A stretch of DNA of 64,000 nucleotides, taken from IMG/VR virus record IMGVR_UViG_3300032562_000003, positions 124,001-188,000 of that record; one strand, written 5' to 3'. Positions 15,785-22,922 of this stretch are shown here, in pieces (positions within the stretch are counted from its first letter, which is position 1; each line of letters starts with the position of its first letter). This DNA comes from a virus. The translations under genes were made by a program, and so were the position numbers. The notes under the pieces were generated by a model. That model was given only the letters and a program-made list of their open reading frames with translations. It was not told where the DNA came from and did not search any database.

Positions 15785-16606
15785 ATGAACAATAACCCGC
15801 TAAGACAGTACTTCAGAAGACCTGCTGTTTACCTAAAACTCCCCTCAGGAACCACAAGCTACTCAGAGGACGTGATAAACATTCCAGTAACCGGCGAATT
15901 ACCAATCTATCCGATGACTGCTATTGATGAAATTACAGCCAGAACTCCGGATTCGTTGTTTAACGGTACTGCAATTGCTGAATTAATAAAAAGCTGTGTA
16001 CCTGACATCAAAGATCCATGGGCTATTAGTAGCAGTGATTTAGATGCTATCCTCATCGCAATTAAGTCTGCTTCCAACGGTGATCAATTGGACATAGATT
16101 CGATCTGTCCAAAATGTAACGAACTTTCTCCGTACGGCATCAGCTTAGTTGGTATATTGTCTACCCTTAAGGCAGGGGATTACAATAAGGAATTTGAAGT
16201 AGGTGATCTAAAAATTAAGTTTAGACCGTTGGTTTATAAAGAAATGAATGAAGCTTCTATAGCTCAGTTTGAAATGCAAAAACTGTTTGCCTCTATGGAA
16301 AATATGTCAGAAGAGGAAAAAAATAAAATAGGTGGTGATGCACTTGAACGGGTAACGTTGTTGACTATGAAATTATTAAGTTTAGGTATTGAATATATAG
16401 AAACACCAGAAATCAAGGTACAAGAAAATGAGTTTATTCTAGATTTTCTCAAGAACTGTGATCGAAATACTTTTACTTCTATTAGAGACTACGCTACAGA
16501 ACTTAAGAAAAGTTCCACACCACAGCCATTAAAGATAAAATGTGATAGCTGCGGACACGAATACGAGCAAGATTTCTCATTGAACCCTTCTGATTTTTTC
16601 GGCTAA
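15785..16606 (+). CDS. 26: Baseplate hub assembly protein, T4 gp26-like
   Basis: The 273-residue product matches the gp26-type baseplate family: N-terminal YFRRPAVYLKLPSGTTSY and LPIYPMTAIDEITARTPDSL, and two CxxC pairs, CPKC near residue 113 and CDSCGHEYE near 257, which could bind zinc. GAGGAA lies 6 bases before the ATG. It ends SDFFG with the stop only two codons after a slippery T TTT TTC. Ribosomes shifting -1 there would add 76 residues (see 16600-16830), giving about 348. In T4, 26 and 51 are adjacent separate genes; in lambda-like phages tail chaperones use the same trick. It is the first gene after a divergent late promoter. Confidence 0.88.
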   Translation: MNNNPLRQYFRRPAVYLKLPSGTTSYSEDVINIPVTGELPIYPMTAIDEITARTPDSLFNGTAIAELIKSCVPDIKDPWAISSSDLDAILIAIKSASNGDQLDIDSICPKCNELSPYGISLVGILSTLKAGDYNKEFEVGDLKIKFRPLVYKEMNEASIAQFEMQKLFASMENMSEEEKNKIGGDALERVTLLTMKLLSLGIEYIETPEIKVQENEFILDFLKNCDRNTFTSIRDYATELKKSSTPQPLKIKCDSCGHEYEQDFSLNPSDFFG

Positions 16607-16643
16607 AGCTTCTACGCTCTAAACCCGAAGAGATTCAGAAGCT
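16594..16643 (+). promoter_or_regulatory. Programmed -1 ribosomal frameshift signal
   Basis: The heptamer T TTT TTC (16594-16600) is in phase with gene 26. The zero-frame TAA follows at 16604. Six bases after the heptamer a stem begins: AGCTTCT (16607-16613) pairs with AGAAGCT (16637-16643), with an inner CTCT/AGAG (16617-16620 / 16629-16632). The -1 frame is closed by TGA at 16591, directly before the heptamer. Confidence 0.75.
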
Positions 16644-16830
16644 ACTAGATGAGTATGAAAAAGACGTAGCGGGTATACGCAAATCTGCACTTACTATGGC
16701 ATGGTACATGCGCGGTGGCGCTTCATATGAGGACATCCTCAACATGTCTATAGAGGAAAGAAAGGCTATCAACGATATAATTGATAGCAACCTAGAAACT
16801 ACAAAGAAATCCCAGCTACCATTCTTCTAA
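16600..16830 (+). CDS. -1 frame extension of gene 26 (gene 51 position), expressed by frameshift
   Basis: This frame runs 76 codons from the slip site to TAA at 16828 and reads RLKLLRSKPEEIQKLLDEYE, then DVAGIRKSALTMAWYMRGG, ASYEDILNMSIEERKAINDI and a final KKSQLPFF. It has no ATG, GTG or TTG start before the internal Met codons in the conserved-looking middle, so it needs the -1 slip to be read whole. Composition (helical, charged, ending in LPFF) fits a tail assembly chaperone extension. It is far shorter than T4 gp51 (249 residues) and I do not claim homology. The zero-frame and shifted products would be made in a fixed ratio. Confidence 0.72.
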   Translation, partial: RLKLLRSKPEEIQKLLDEYEKDVAGIRKSALTMAWYMRGGASYEDILNMSIEERKAINDIIDSNLETTKKSQLPFF

Positions 16831-16836
16831 CCGACA

Positions 16837-16866
16837 TAGAGAGAACTATTCATTTAATTCTCTCTA
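16837..16866 (+). terminator. Hairpin just after the 26/frameshift unit
   Basis: A perfect 9-bp stem TAGAGAGAA / TTCTCTCTA with a 12-base loop follows the stop by 6 bases and is followed by TTTCC. The stem is AU-rich and the T tract short, so it may be a weak terminator or the first helix of the structured region. Confidence 0.45.
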
Positions 16867-16886
16867 TTTCCATATCTACTTAGGTT

Positions 16887-16972
16887 AGAGTATCTTTTAG
16901 AGTTGTCCTTACGGACAACTTATATCTCACTACGTTCGATATATTCTTTTTAATTGTCTTAAAGAATACTCT
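16887..16972. ncRNA. Predicted three-way RNA junction
   Basis: AGAGTAT (16887-16893) pairs with ATACTCT (16966-16972), and the helix extends inwards with one bulge. Inside are a perfect 8-bp hairpin AGTTGTCC-TTAC-GGACAACT (16901-16920) and TATATC/GATATA (16921-16942). On the plus strand it is followed by AGGAG and an ATG at 16986 that opens only MPDWKPW. Confidence 0.5.
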
Positions 16973-16979
16973 CTAGGAG

Positions 16980-17362
16980 TTATACATGCCGGATTGGAAG
17001 CCATGGTAGTGCTATTCAGCACTACCAATGGTATTAGGGGCCATGCCATGGACCTTCCACCGTTGCTGTCTATCCCCCGTCAATCTAGCGTTTGTTGCTG
17101 ATTGACGCTACCGGTTGCACTGTAAAGTTTGCTAGGGCTGTAGTGAAGCTGACCACCCCTTAGGGGAAGTTCTTCTGCAACGCATGTTCTACACCTTCAA
17201 GACAGAATAGACGTGTAGACTCATTCAGGGTTCGCATTCTACCAAGCGAGAGCCCTGTCGGTATTCCCGAACATCATGGATTCCATGATGCTCAGCAGAC
17301 TCCAGATCCGCGCCATGATATCTCGCATGTCGCTCAAGGAGAGTCGAGGTACCCCGACCAAA
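16980..17362. ncRNA. Candidate large structured non-coding RNA
   Basis: About 380 bases without a credible gene on either strand, GC-richer by eye than flanking genes, and nearly all pairable. Hairpins seen: 17001-17031 (GGTAGTGCT/AGCACTACC), 17079-17106 (GTCAATC/GATTGAC), 17156-17166 (CCCC/GGGG), 17188-17219 (TCTACAC/GTGTAGA), 17226-17257 (CAGGG/CCCTG with TCGC/GCGA), 17258-17270 (TCGG/CCGA), 17272-17290 (CATCATGG/CCATGATG) and 17298-17345 (GACTC/GAGTC). GTTGCA (17114) can pair with TGCAAC (17176) to enclose some of these. It lies between convergent units. Strand and function are unknown; no tRNA, tmRNA or RNase P features and no convincing group I core were found. Confidence 0.55.
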
Positions 17363-17387
17363 CGCCAATATAGGGTTCTGTGATTTT

Positions 17388-17960
17388 TTAGATTTGAATG
17401 GAGATAATGTTGTCGGACGTGGTGTCGGGTGAGCCAGAAGAATTATTTGTAGATGAGCCTGAATATGCTTTAAGAAGGTCTTTGTTGAGTTTAAAAAAGT
17501 TATCGAATTCTATGAACACCCAATCGCCGTGTTTAGCTGAGGTGTAAAGAATGAAGTTGTCAGTAACCCACGTGTACTTTGTTTGAACGGCGACAAAGCG
17601 TCCTTTTCTATTAATCTTAAACATCAATATGTTTAGATTGTCAGGGTCAGATACTTCCATTAACTGATCTAACCAAGACTCGACCACTTTGCAATCACCT
17701 GAGAGCAAAAGATGAAAAGGGAAAGTAGCATAGCTCTTGCATTCAGAGTTAAAATTTACCCAATCATCAGGCGCAATTATGTCTCCTTTGAAAGACTTAG
17801 TTTGATTTGCATCAAGTATGTTTTTGCGATGAGAATTAGATCGTCCGATATACGCGCCTGAATTGGGAACACGCACAAATGAAGCGGAATACAACGCTGA
17901 CAAGAAGGCCGCGACCTCCCGCTCAAATGAACTTCCTTTTGCTTTAGATTTAGAAGGCAT
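17388..17960 (-). CDS. PD-(D/E)XK-like nuclease
   Basis: The 190-residue product has the order expected of a PD-(D/E)XK nuclease or Holliday-junction-resolvase-like fold: an N-terminal helix with conserved Glu (GSSFEREVAAFL, E13/E15), RVPNSGAYIG, then GD at 59-60 and E73-C-K75 (NSECKSY) as the metal-binding core. The Ser/Thr-rich tail is probably disordered. It lies in the recombination block upstream of gp46/47 in genome order and could process branched DNA before packaging. It starts MPSKSKAKG; an AATAAATA-like sequence is only ~16 bases upstream. The exact family is not certain. Confidence 0.68.
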   Translation of the reverse strand: MPSKSKAKGSSFEREVAAFLSALYSASFVRVPNSGAYIGRSNSHRKNILDANQTKSFKGDIIAPDDWVNFNSECKSYATFPFHLLLSGDCKVVESWLDQLMEVSDPDNLNILMFKINRKGRFVAVQTKYTWVTDNFILYTSAKHGDWVFIEFDNFFKLNKDLLKAYSGSSTNNSSGSPDTTSDNIISIQI

Positions 17961-17974
17961 ATGATATTTATTGT

Positions 17975-18682
17975 CTATATACGGTTGTTTTTATTTTTAC
18001 ACTTATCTCCGTGATATTTCACAAAGTTGTGTCTAGCGCAGGTTTTACTGCAATGTTCACACGTCATGGGCGGAGATGTTTTGCCATACCTTGGACTATG
18101 TTCTCCGATTTTGCCGAACATAGGATTGTTGTGGCCTGAAAGCTTTTCTGATCGTTTTCGTTTAGACTCGTCAGTGTGTTTTTTACCGAGATGGGATCTT
18201 CTAACACGGTCCGCTATTGCAGGGTCTTTCATCGGATTGTTATCTCCGGATATATCATCTCGCTTCTGTCCAAACATGTGATTTCCGAAACCTTTCCTCT
18301 GCTCACTCAACTTTGGGTTAGTAACATCGGTTTTGGCAATGCTTATGTTTTCTTTGTGAGAATCTGTTAACTTAAATCCCGGTAATCTACCTCCTCCGTC
18401 ACTGGTTTCTGGTCTTAAATTAGCCCATGTTTTCTTTCCGTTGGCATCTTTTTCTTCAACCACGTTCCATAAATTACTATAATACAATCCCCGCTCTTTT
18501 AATTCTTTAGTTGTTTTGCATTCTGCTAGTATCTCAGTCGTAACATCATATCCGTGAGTTTTAATATGATCTTTCCAATAGTCACCTGAGCCTTTATATT
18601 TGTGCGGGTCTTTGGCTGTTGTTTTACCTAGGTATTTAAGACCGGTTATGTTGTGGGTCTTTTTATATAGATAAATATTCAT
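17975..18682 (-). CDS. GIY-YIG homing endonuclease (Seg-like)
   Basis: The 235-residue product begins MNIYLYKKTHNITGLKYLGK, a GIY-YIG variant (IYLYK...KYLGKT), with HKYKGSGDYWKDHI and the Glu/Tyr-containing ERGLYYSNLWNVVEE completing the catalytic module (about residues 1-90). NUMOD3-like repeats (GKKHTDESKRKRSEKLSGHN) and a C-terminal zinc-ribbon pair CEHC / YHGDKC follow. It is the intact relative of the pseudogene at 8578-9418. Its own late promoter and leader hairpin lie upstream, the promoter overlapping the gp46 stop, so it sits at the 3' end of gene 46. Confidence 0.9.
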   Translation of the reverse strand: MNIYLYKKTHNITGLKYLGKTTAKDPHKYKGSGDYWKDHIKTHGYDVTTEILAECKTTKELKERGLYYSNLWNVVEEKDANGKKTWANLRPETSDGGGRLPGFKLTDSHKENISIAKTDVTNPKLSEQRKGFGNHMFGQKRDDISGDNNPMKDPAIADRVRRSHLGKKHTDESKRKRSEKLSGHNNPMFGKIGEHSPRYGKTSPPMTCEHCSKTCARHNFVKYHGDKCKNKNNRI

Positions 18683-18708
18683 TGCTGATTGCTCCTTCTA
18701 GCATTAGA

Positions 18709-18739
18709 GTGAGTGGGGATTCGTACTCCCGCGACTCAC
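18709..18739 (-). promoter_or_regulatory. Homing-endonuclease leader hairpin, copy 3
   Basis: Minus strand: GTGAGT/ACTCAC, internal loop CGC/C, then GGGA/TCCC around GTACGAA. Both stems differ from copies 1 and 2 with matching changes on the opposite side. The same CTCTAATGCTA and AAGGAGCAATCAGC follow to the ATG at 18682. Confidence 0.75.
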
Positions 18740-18742
18740 ATC

Positions 18743-18750
18743 TATTTATC
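18743..18750 (-). promoter_or_regulatory. Late promoter GATAAATA for the GIY-YIG gene
   Basis: GATAAATA on the minus strand overlaps the gp46 stop codon and directly precedes the leader hairpin, the same arrangement as at 7483 and 8508. Confidence 0.55.
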
Positions 18751-20827
18751 ATTCTTGTTCAGCATCATTTCGATAGGTTGTAAAACCATTCTCTTTCACA
18801 ACCTTAAGTACGCTAGGTACTCGACCCGCAAGTTCTTCGCGGTGAGAGACTAACCAGATTGACTTGCCGCGTCTTCTAGACAGGTCCTTAAGAATTGCCA
18901 TTGCGTTCTCGACACCTATAGTATCAAGTCCAGAATCTATCAATTCGTCAATGAACACGGTATTGATGGGATGATATAGATTTTCCCAAACGTCTCTGAA
19001 CGCAAACGACAGTCCTAATATCAATCGGTTCCGCTCGCCACGTGACAAATTATCAAAATCTAGTTCACGTCCGAGTTCAGTAATTTCAACCGAAAGATCA
19101 TTCTTAAACACTACTGTATGCGGCAAGCCAATCTTGTCTAGATAGTTCGTAAGTCTAGCATTAAGATATGATAGATTTTGATCTATAATCTTCTTTCTAA
19201 CAAACGAGTCTTTACTAGTTAGAAGGTCTACTAGAAACTTGTAGTGATCTCCTAATTTTGAAAGCTCATTTATTTTGTCAAAACTTATAACTTGCAGAGC
19301 CTTCTTTTCCATATCATCAATTTGCTCACTGTATGGATCAGCTTCAGCTACTTTGTTTTCGATTTGCTGAAGTAAGTTGGCAACTGTGCTACGATGTTCA
19401 ATCGCTTCGGCTTCAGTATCATAGTGTGTGATAGGCGCAGGACCAACAATCACACCAGAATGCTCCACTAATTGTTCAGCATATGGATCAGTTTCTGCCT
19501 GCTTTGAGTTAATTTGATTCTGAATGTTCTCAAGTTCTGAACTATGCTTGATAGCCTCAGTTTGTGTTTTGTAATAAGTAGTAGGAACCGCGCCCAAAAC
19601 AAACAAAGAATTTTTATTTTTTTCTAACTCAGTTTGGGTTTGGGCAAGATCAGATTGTGCAGTAGACAATAAGGCACGCTTGCTAGATAGGACCTCAACA
19701 TGACCGTCATCATGGAAATCTTGTCCACACGCATAACATCTGTTTTCCTCAAGAGTCTTAACCTCGCTTATCAGTTTTTCAACCGATAAACGTTCTTTTT
19801 TGAGTGTAGATTCTAAAGAGGCAATCGTTTTATTTACAGAGTCTAGTTCGATTTTTCTACGATTGTATTCTACCAAATCAATATGAGCCTGTAGCTCAGC
19901 TTCAATATCGATGTGGCTCAACTTGTCATAGGTAATTTGTAAATCAGCAATATCTTTGTCGCGCTTTTGCTTCCAGGCGATCTGCCGAGCCAATACAGCT
20001 TCATACTGCTCTTGCTTTTTCTTGTTGCTATTGTATGTTGTTAGCTCTTTGTGTGCTTGGAGTTCAGCCTCGATATCAATTTTGCTGAGTTCATCATAAT
20101 CAAGCGCTAACCTAGCCAAATCGTCGTCATGTTTGGCTTGCCACAGGCGCTGTCTGCGCTTAAGACCGTCAAGCTGTTCCTGAACACGCTTGTTAGCTTC
20201 CTCAATAGCTTTGACCTTATACTCTTCCAATTGAATGAGTTCTTTGTTGCCCTTGAGCTTTTCTTTGATTATCTCCGCTTTTTCGGAAAGCAGAGTTATG
20301 CCCAATAGTTGTTCAATGATCTTTCGTTGTTCGTTAGAACCTAATGCCAAAAACGGCTCAGAGTAGGTGTTAAGAGCAACGATGTGCTTGAACATGTCAG
20401 CGGACATTCCGATGGCACGCTCGATTGCAATCTGAGTTTCTTTATTTTCGCCTTGGGCGGCGTCTTCATCCGTAGAGGCCGCCGCATTATTGACAAAGAA
20501 ACGCAAAATGTTTGGTTTGCGACCTCTTTCGATCTTGTATTCAATTCCACCAGAACTGAATTCCAAAGTGACCATCATGCCCTTAGCATTGGTTCGATTG
20601 ATGAGATTGTCTTTACGAATACTGTTGATAGGAGTACCAAACAGAACGTAACTAAGACCTTGAATAAGGGTCGTCTTTCCGGTACCATTACGAGCGCCAT
20701 CACCACCTAAATCTAGATTTTCACCTAAGATCAGTGTAAGTTCTTTGCTATCGAAGTTTACTGATTGACAAACTGCGCCAATAGACAGAAAATTACGGAG
20801 AGTGATATTCTTTAGTACAGTACTCAT
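18749..20827 (-). CDS. 46: Recombination nuclease ATPase subunit, T4 gp46 (Rad50/SbcC-like)
   Basis: The 692-residue product is an SMC-type ATPase. It has Walker A at 44-53 (GARNGTGKTT), long coiled coils at about 170-560, a zinc hook CYAC at C364/C367, the signature NLSRGERNRL and Walker B NTVFIDELIDSGLD near the C-terminus, and a final SHREELA histidine. With gp47 it resects DNA ends for phage recombination-dependent replication. T4 gp46 is 560 residues; the extra length is in the coiled coil, which contains a repeated stretch (IDIEAELQAH occurs twice). Its ATG overlaps the gp47 stop by 4 bases (ATGA), so translation is coupled. Confidence 0.97.
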   Translation of the reverse strand: MSTVLKNITLRNFLSIGAVCQSVNFDSKELTLILGENLDLGGDGARNGTGKTTLIQGLSYVLFGTPINSIRKDNLINRTNAKGMMVTLEFSSGGIEYKIERGRKPNILRFFVNNAAASTDEDAAQGENKETQIAIERAIGMSADMFKHIVALNTYSEPFLALGSNEQRKIIEQLLGITLLSEKAEIIKEKLKGNKELIQLEEYKVKAIEEANKRVQEQLDGLKRRQRLWQAKHDDDLARLALDYDELSKIDIEAELQAHKELTTYNSNKKKQEQYEAVLARQIAWKQKRDKDIADLQITYDKLSHIDIEAELQAHIDLVEYNRRKIELDSVNKTIASLESTLKKERLSVEKLISEVKTLEENRCYACGQDFHDDGHVEVLSSKRALLSTAQSDLAQTQTELEKNKNSLFVLGAVPTTYYKTQTEAIKHSSELENIQNQINSKQAETDPYAEQLVEHSGVIVGPAPITHYDTEAEAIEHRSTVANLLQQIENKVAEADPYSEQIDDMEKKALQVISFDKINELSKLGDHYKFLVDLLTSKDSFVRKKIIDQNLSYLNARLTNYLDKIGLPHTVVFKNDLSVEITELGRELDFDNLSRGERNRLILGLSFAFRDVWENLYHPINTVFIDELIDSGLDTIGVENAMAILKDLSRRRGKSIWLVSHREELAGRVPSVLKVVKENGFTTYRNDAEQE

Positions 20828-21840
20828 AGGTTACGATAAATCTCTAGTAATAGTTTTGCGTCATAGAAATCACTCTCGATATTAGTGATTTGGTCTACAA
20901 CGATTTGATCAACACTTTCAAACTTGATTTCGCCAGGCGCCAAATCCTGTGAGTGCTGATCTTGCTTGATCGGAATCAATGCCATTTCACGAAGACTGTG
21001 TGCTGGTATAAGCGTCTCTCGAATAAAGTTTGCTTCTTCGTATGAAATGTCAATGTCAAGATGTACTCTAACATTAGATTTAGGTAAAAGCAAGCCGGTT
21101 GGGTTCTCTAATACTTGACTCAACTTGTATACCCTAAATAAAGGTTGCTTTGGCCAAGAATAGAATTCTGGATCTTTGCCCCACTCAAGAACCATCATAC
21201 CGCGAGCATCATCACCTGCATCTGCGTAGTTGTGAGGGAAAGCATTACCCATATACCAAATGTTCTTCCTAGACTGTCGCTTATGAAAATGACCAGAATA
21301 AACCTTCTCAAATCCAGCAACATGTTCTTCGTTTAGTTCACCATGATCCGGCATCTCGATCATTGCATTCATATAAAAATGAGGAAGCTCCATGTGCGAG
21401 AAAAGATACTTGCCGCTAAGCTTAGGTAGTTTCTTATAATCATCACCAACTAACCACGGAGCTATGACTACATCATCTTGCTTGAACCAATCATTTACTA
21501 TGACTACATTGTGTAAATGTTTTGCCCATTCAACTGAGTGAATATCCCGACGATCACGATAATATAAATCATGATTGCCGGGAATAAAGTAAACAACGTC
21601 AAACGCTGCGCTTAACTTCTCTAATGCCCGCAGTCCAAATTGCATAGTATGCATGTTGATGCTTGCTCTATGGTGATTGTAATCACCTAAAAAGAAACAA
21701 GTCTCACAGTTCTCTGTCTTAGCTTTAGTAATGAACCAATCAACGAAATCAGTACAGTCTTGGTTGTGCTGTAAACTATTGCTTTTAGCTCCGAAGTGCA
21801 GGTCTGTAAATACCGCAGCTTTTTTGAATAGATTTGCCAT
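20824..21840 (-). CDS. 47: Recombination nuclease subunit, T4 gp47 (Mre11/SbcD-like)
   Basis: The 338-residue product has all metallophosphoesterase motifs in order: FTDLHFG (D13, H15), FFLGDYNHH, FIPGNHDLYYRD, SHMELPH and YSGHFHKRQ. T4 gp47 is 339 residues. It forms the nuclease half of the complex with gp46, directly downstream. It starts at MANLFKKAAVF after a short gap from gp55, so 55-47-46 may be one early/middle unit. Confidence 0.97.
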   Translation of the reverse strand: MANLFKKAAVFTDLHFGAKSNSLQHNQDCTDFVDWFITKAKTENCETCFFLGDYNHHRASINMHTMQFGLRALEKLSAAFDVVYFIPGNHDLYYRDRRDIHSVEWAKHLHNVVIVNDWFKQDDVVIAPWLVGDDYKKLPKLSGKYLFSHMELPHFYMNAMIEMPDHGELNEEHVAGFEKVYSGHFHKRQSRKNIWYMGNAFPHNYADAGDDARGMMVLEWGKDPEFYSWPKQPLFRVYKLSQVLENPTGLLLPKSNVRVHLDIDISYEEANFIRETLIPAHSLREMALIPIKQDQHSQDLAPGEIKFESVDQIVVDQITNIESDFYDAKLLLEIYRNL

Positions 21841-21889
21841 AGTTAAGTTATACTACTTAATGAATACAATATCAATGAAATAGGTTACC

Positions 21890-22786
21890 TTATTCAGGAG
21901 CCTGTATTTTCATATCCTTCATTTGACGAGAGAATGACGGAGTTAACCCGTTAATTTCCAATATATCATCTCTGATATTCTGGTTGCGTTTTTCGATATT
22001 AAGTACTCTACAGAAGCTATTAGTAATGGCTGCTGTATAGTATGCAAACGGATTAGCAGATTTGGCTTCGTTAAATCGAAGTCCAACGTAAGTTAGCTGA
22101 AGAATAGCCGATCCGCGCATCTCATCATTATAAGTATAGCCGCGCCAATTGTACTTCATGGCATACTTCTCACAAAGCATCATATACATTCGAGCCAACT
22201 TATTAGTGATTTTGCCGTGATCCTTAGAAAACTCGCCGTTTTCTATGCCATTAATCCAATGTGACTTTCCTACACATCTAAACGTATTAGTTTCATCTAG
22301 TTTGAAATGTTGGAACGGTGGAAAATTTACTTTGACATGAACCATGTCATCCACATCATCTTTGGTTGTCTTGTCTTCTAAATCAGAAAAATCTAAGTCG
22401 TCATCGTCATCGAAGATGAGAATGTCTTTAGCAGTCTTCTTTTTTGCTGACTTTCTTGGTTGCTTTTGCGCAACTGGAATGTGATCCCATGTCATTATTC
22501 GAAAGATCAAATCTTGTGTTGGGATATCTTCAGGGTTCAGTTTTTCGCCAGTTTCTTGTGATAGTCTGGCTGCTCTGGCTTCTTTGGCTAGTTGAATTTG
22601 TTCTGGTTGGGCAGTATATTCGAGACACTTAGCTAGCTCGGTCGTTAGATCCAAATCAATGATAAGATCATATCGATGATATTCGGGTTGAGTGAAGTAA
22701 CAATAGGTAGTTTTGCTCGTATGAATCTCTTTAAGCATATCCTTGTTGTTTAGATAATTTATTGGTTTCTTTGGTTTTAATCCCAC
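21890..22786 (-). CDS. 55: Late-transcription sigma factor, T4 gp55-like
   Basis: The product is 298 residues against 185 in T4. The C-terminal half carries the sigma region 2-like core: NWRGYTYNDEMRGSAILQLT, then FNEAKSANPFAYYTAAITNS and RVLNIEKRNQNIRDDIL. It directs RNA polymerase to late promoters with the sliding clamp. The N-terminal ~170 residues are an addition, with a Lys-rich patch (PRKSAKKKTAKD) and an acidic stretch (FDDDDDLDFSDLED) that look disordered. The start is GTG with AGAGG 7 bases upstream. A host-type promoter lies upstream (22811-22839), as expected for a gene needed before late transcription. Confidence 0.9.
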   Translation of the reverse strand: MGLKPKKPINYLNNKDMLKEIHTSKTTYCYFTQPEYHRYDLIIDLDLTTELAKCLEYTAQPEQIQLAKEARAARLSQETGEKLNPEDIPTQDLIFRIMTWDHIPVAQKQPRKSAKKKTAKDILIFDDDDDLDFSDLEDKTTKDDVDDMVHVKVNFPPFQHFKLDETNTFRCVGKSHWINGIENGEFSKDHGKITNKLARMYMMLCEKYAMKYNWRGYTYNDEMRGSAILQLTYVGLRFNEAKSANPFAYYTAAITNSFCRVLNIEKRNQNIRDDILEINGLTPSFSRQMKDMKIQAPE

Positions 22787-22810
22787 TGGTAATCCTCTTT
22801 ACTATAGGGT

Positions 22811-22839
22811 ATTATACTATTACTGTTGCAGTATTGCAA
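22811..22839 (-). promoter_or_regulatory. Host sigma-70-type promoter for gp55
   Basis: On the minus strand TTGCAA (22834-22839) and a perfect TATAAT (22811-22816) are separated by exactly 17 bases. Transcription would start near 22804, about 18 bases before the gp55 GTG. Confidence 0.7.
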
Positions 22840-22844
22840 CAGTA
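22821..22844. promoter_or_regulatory. 10-bp inverted repeat over the gp55 promoter (possible operator)
   Basis: TACTGTTGCA and TGCAACAGTA are perfect arms around GTAT. The repeat covers the -35 element and most of the spacer of the gp55 promoter, a typical place for a repressor. It could also form an RNA hairpin. Confidence 0.55.
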
Positions 22845-22873
22845 TACGGGTAAATTTGACGATTTTTTGAAAC

Positions 22874-22881
22874 GATAAATA
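22874..22881 (+). promoter_or_regulatory. Late promoter GATAAATA for the baseplate operon
   Basis: GATAAATA lies 41 bases before the ATG at 22923, the first gene of a long plus-strand structural operon. Confidence 0.6.
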
Positions 22882-22922
22882 CAATCAGAGTATTGTATAT
22901 TTATCATAGGAATCTCTGTTAC

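Noticed and set aside
17226-17257. tRNA or tmRNA T-arm (GGTTCGCATTC)
   Set aside because: The flanking bases do not form a 5-bp T stem with a 7-base loop, and no acceptor, D or anticodon arms fit.
17245-17335. Minus-strand ORF starting MRDIMARIWSLL
   Set aside because: It is about 29 codons, without a ribosome-binding site, and it runs across strong hairpins. It is probably chance.
16831-17387. Group I intron
   Set aside because: The region is folded and near homing genes, but no gene is split across it on either strand and I could not assemble a convincing P3-P7-P8 core. GACTC/GAGTC at 17298-17345 is the only P7-like pairing.
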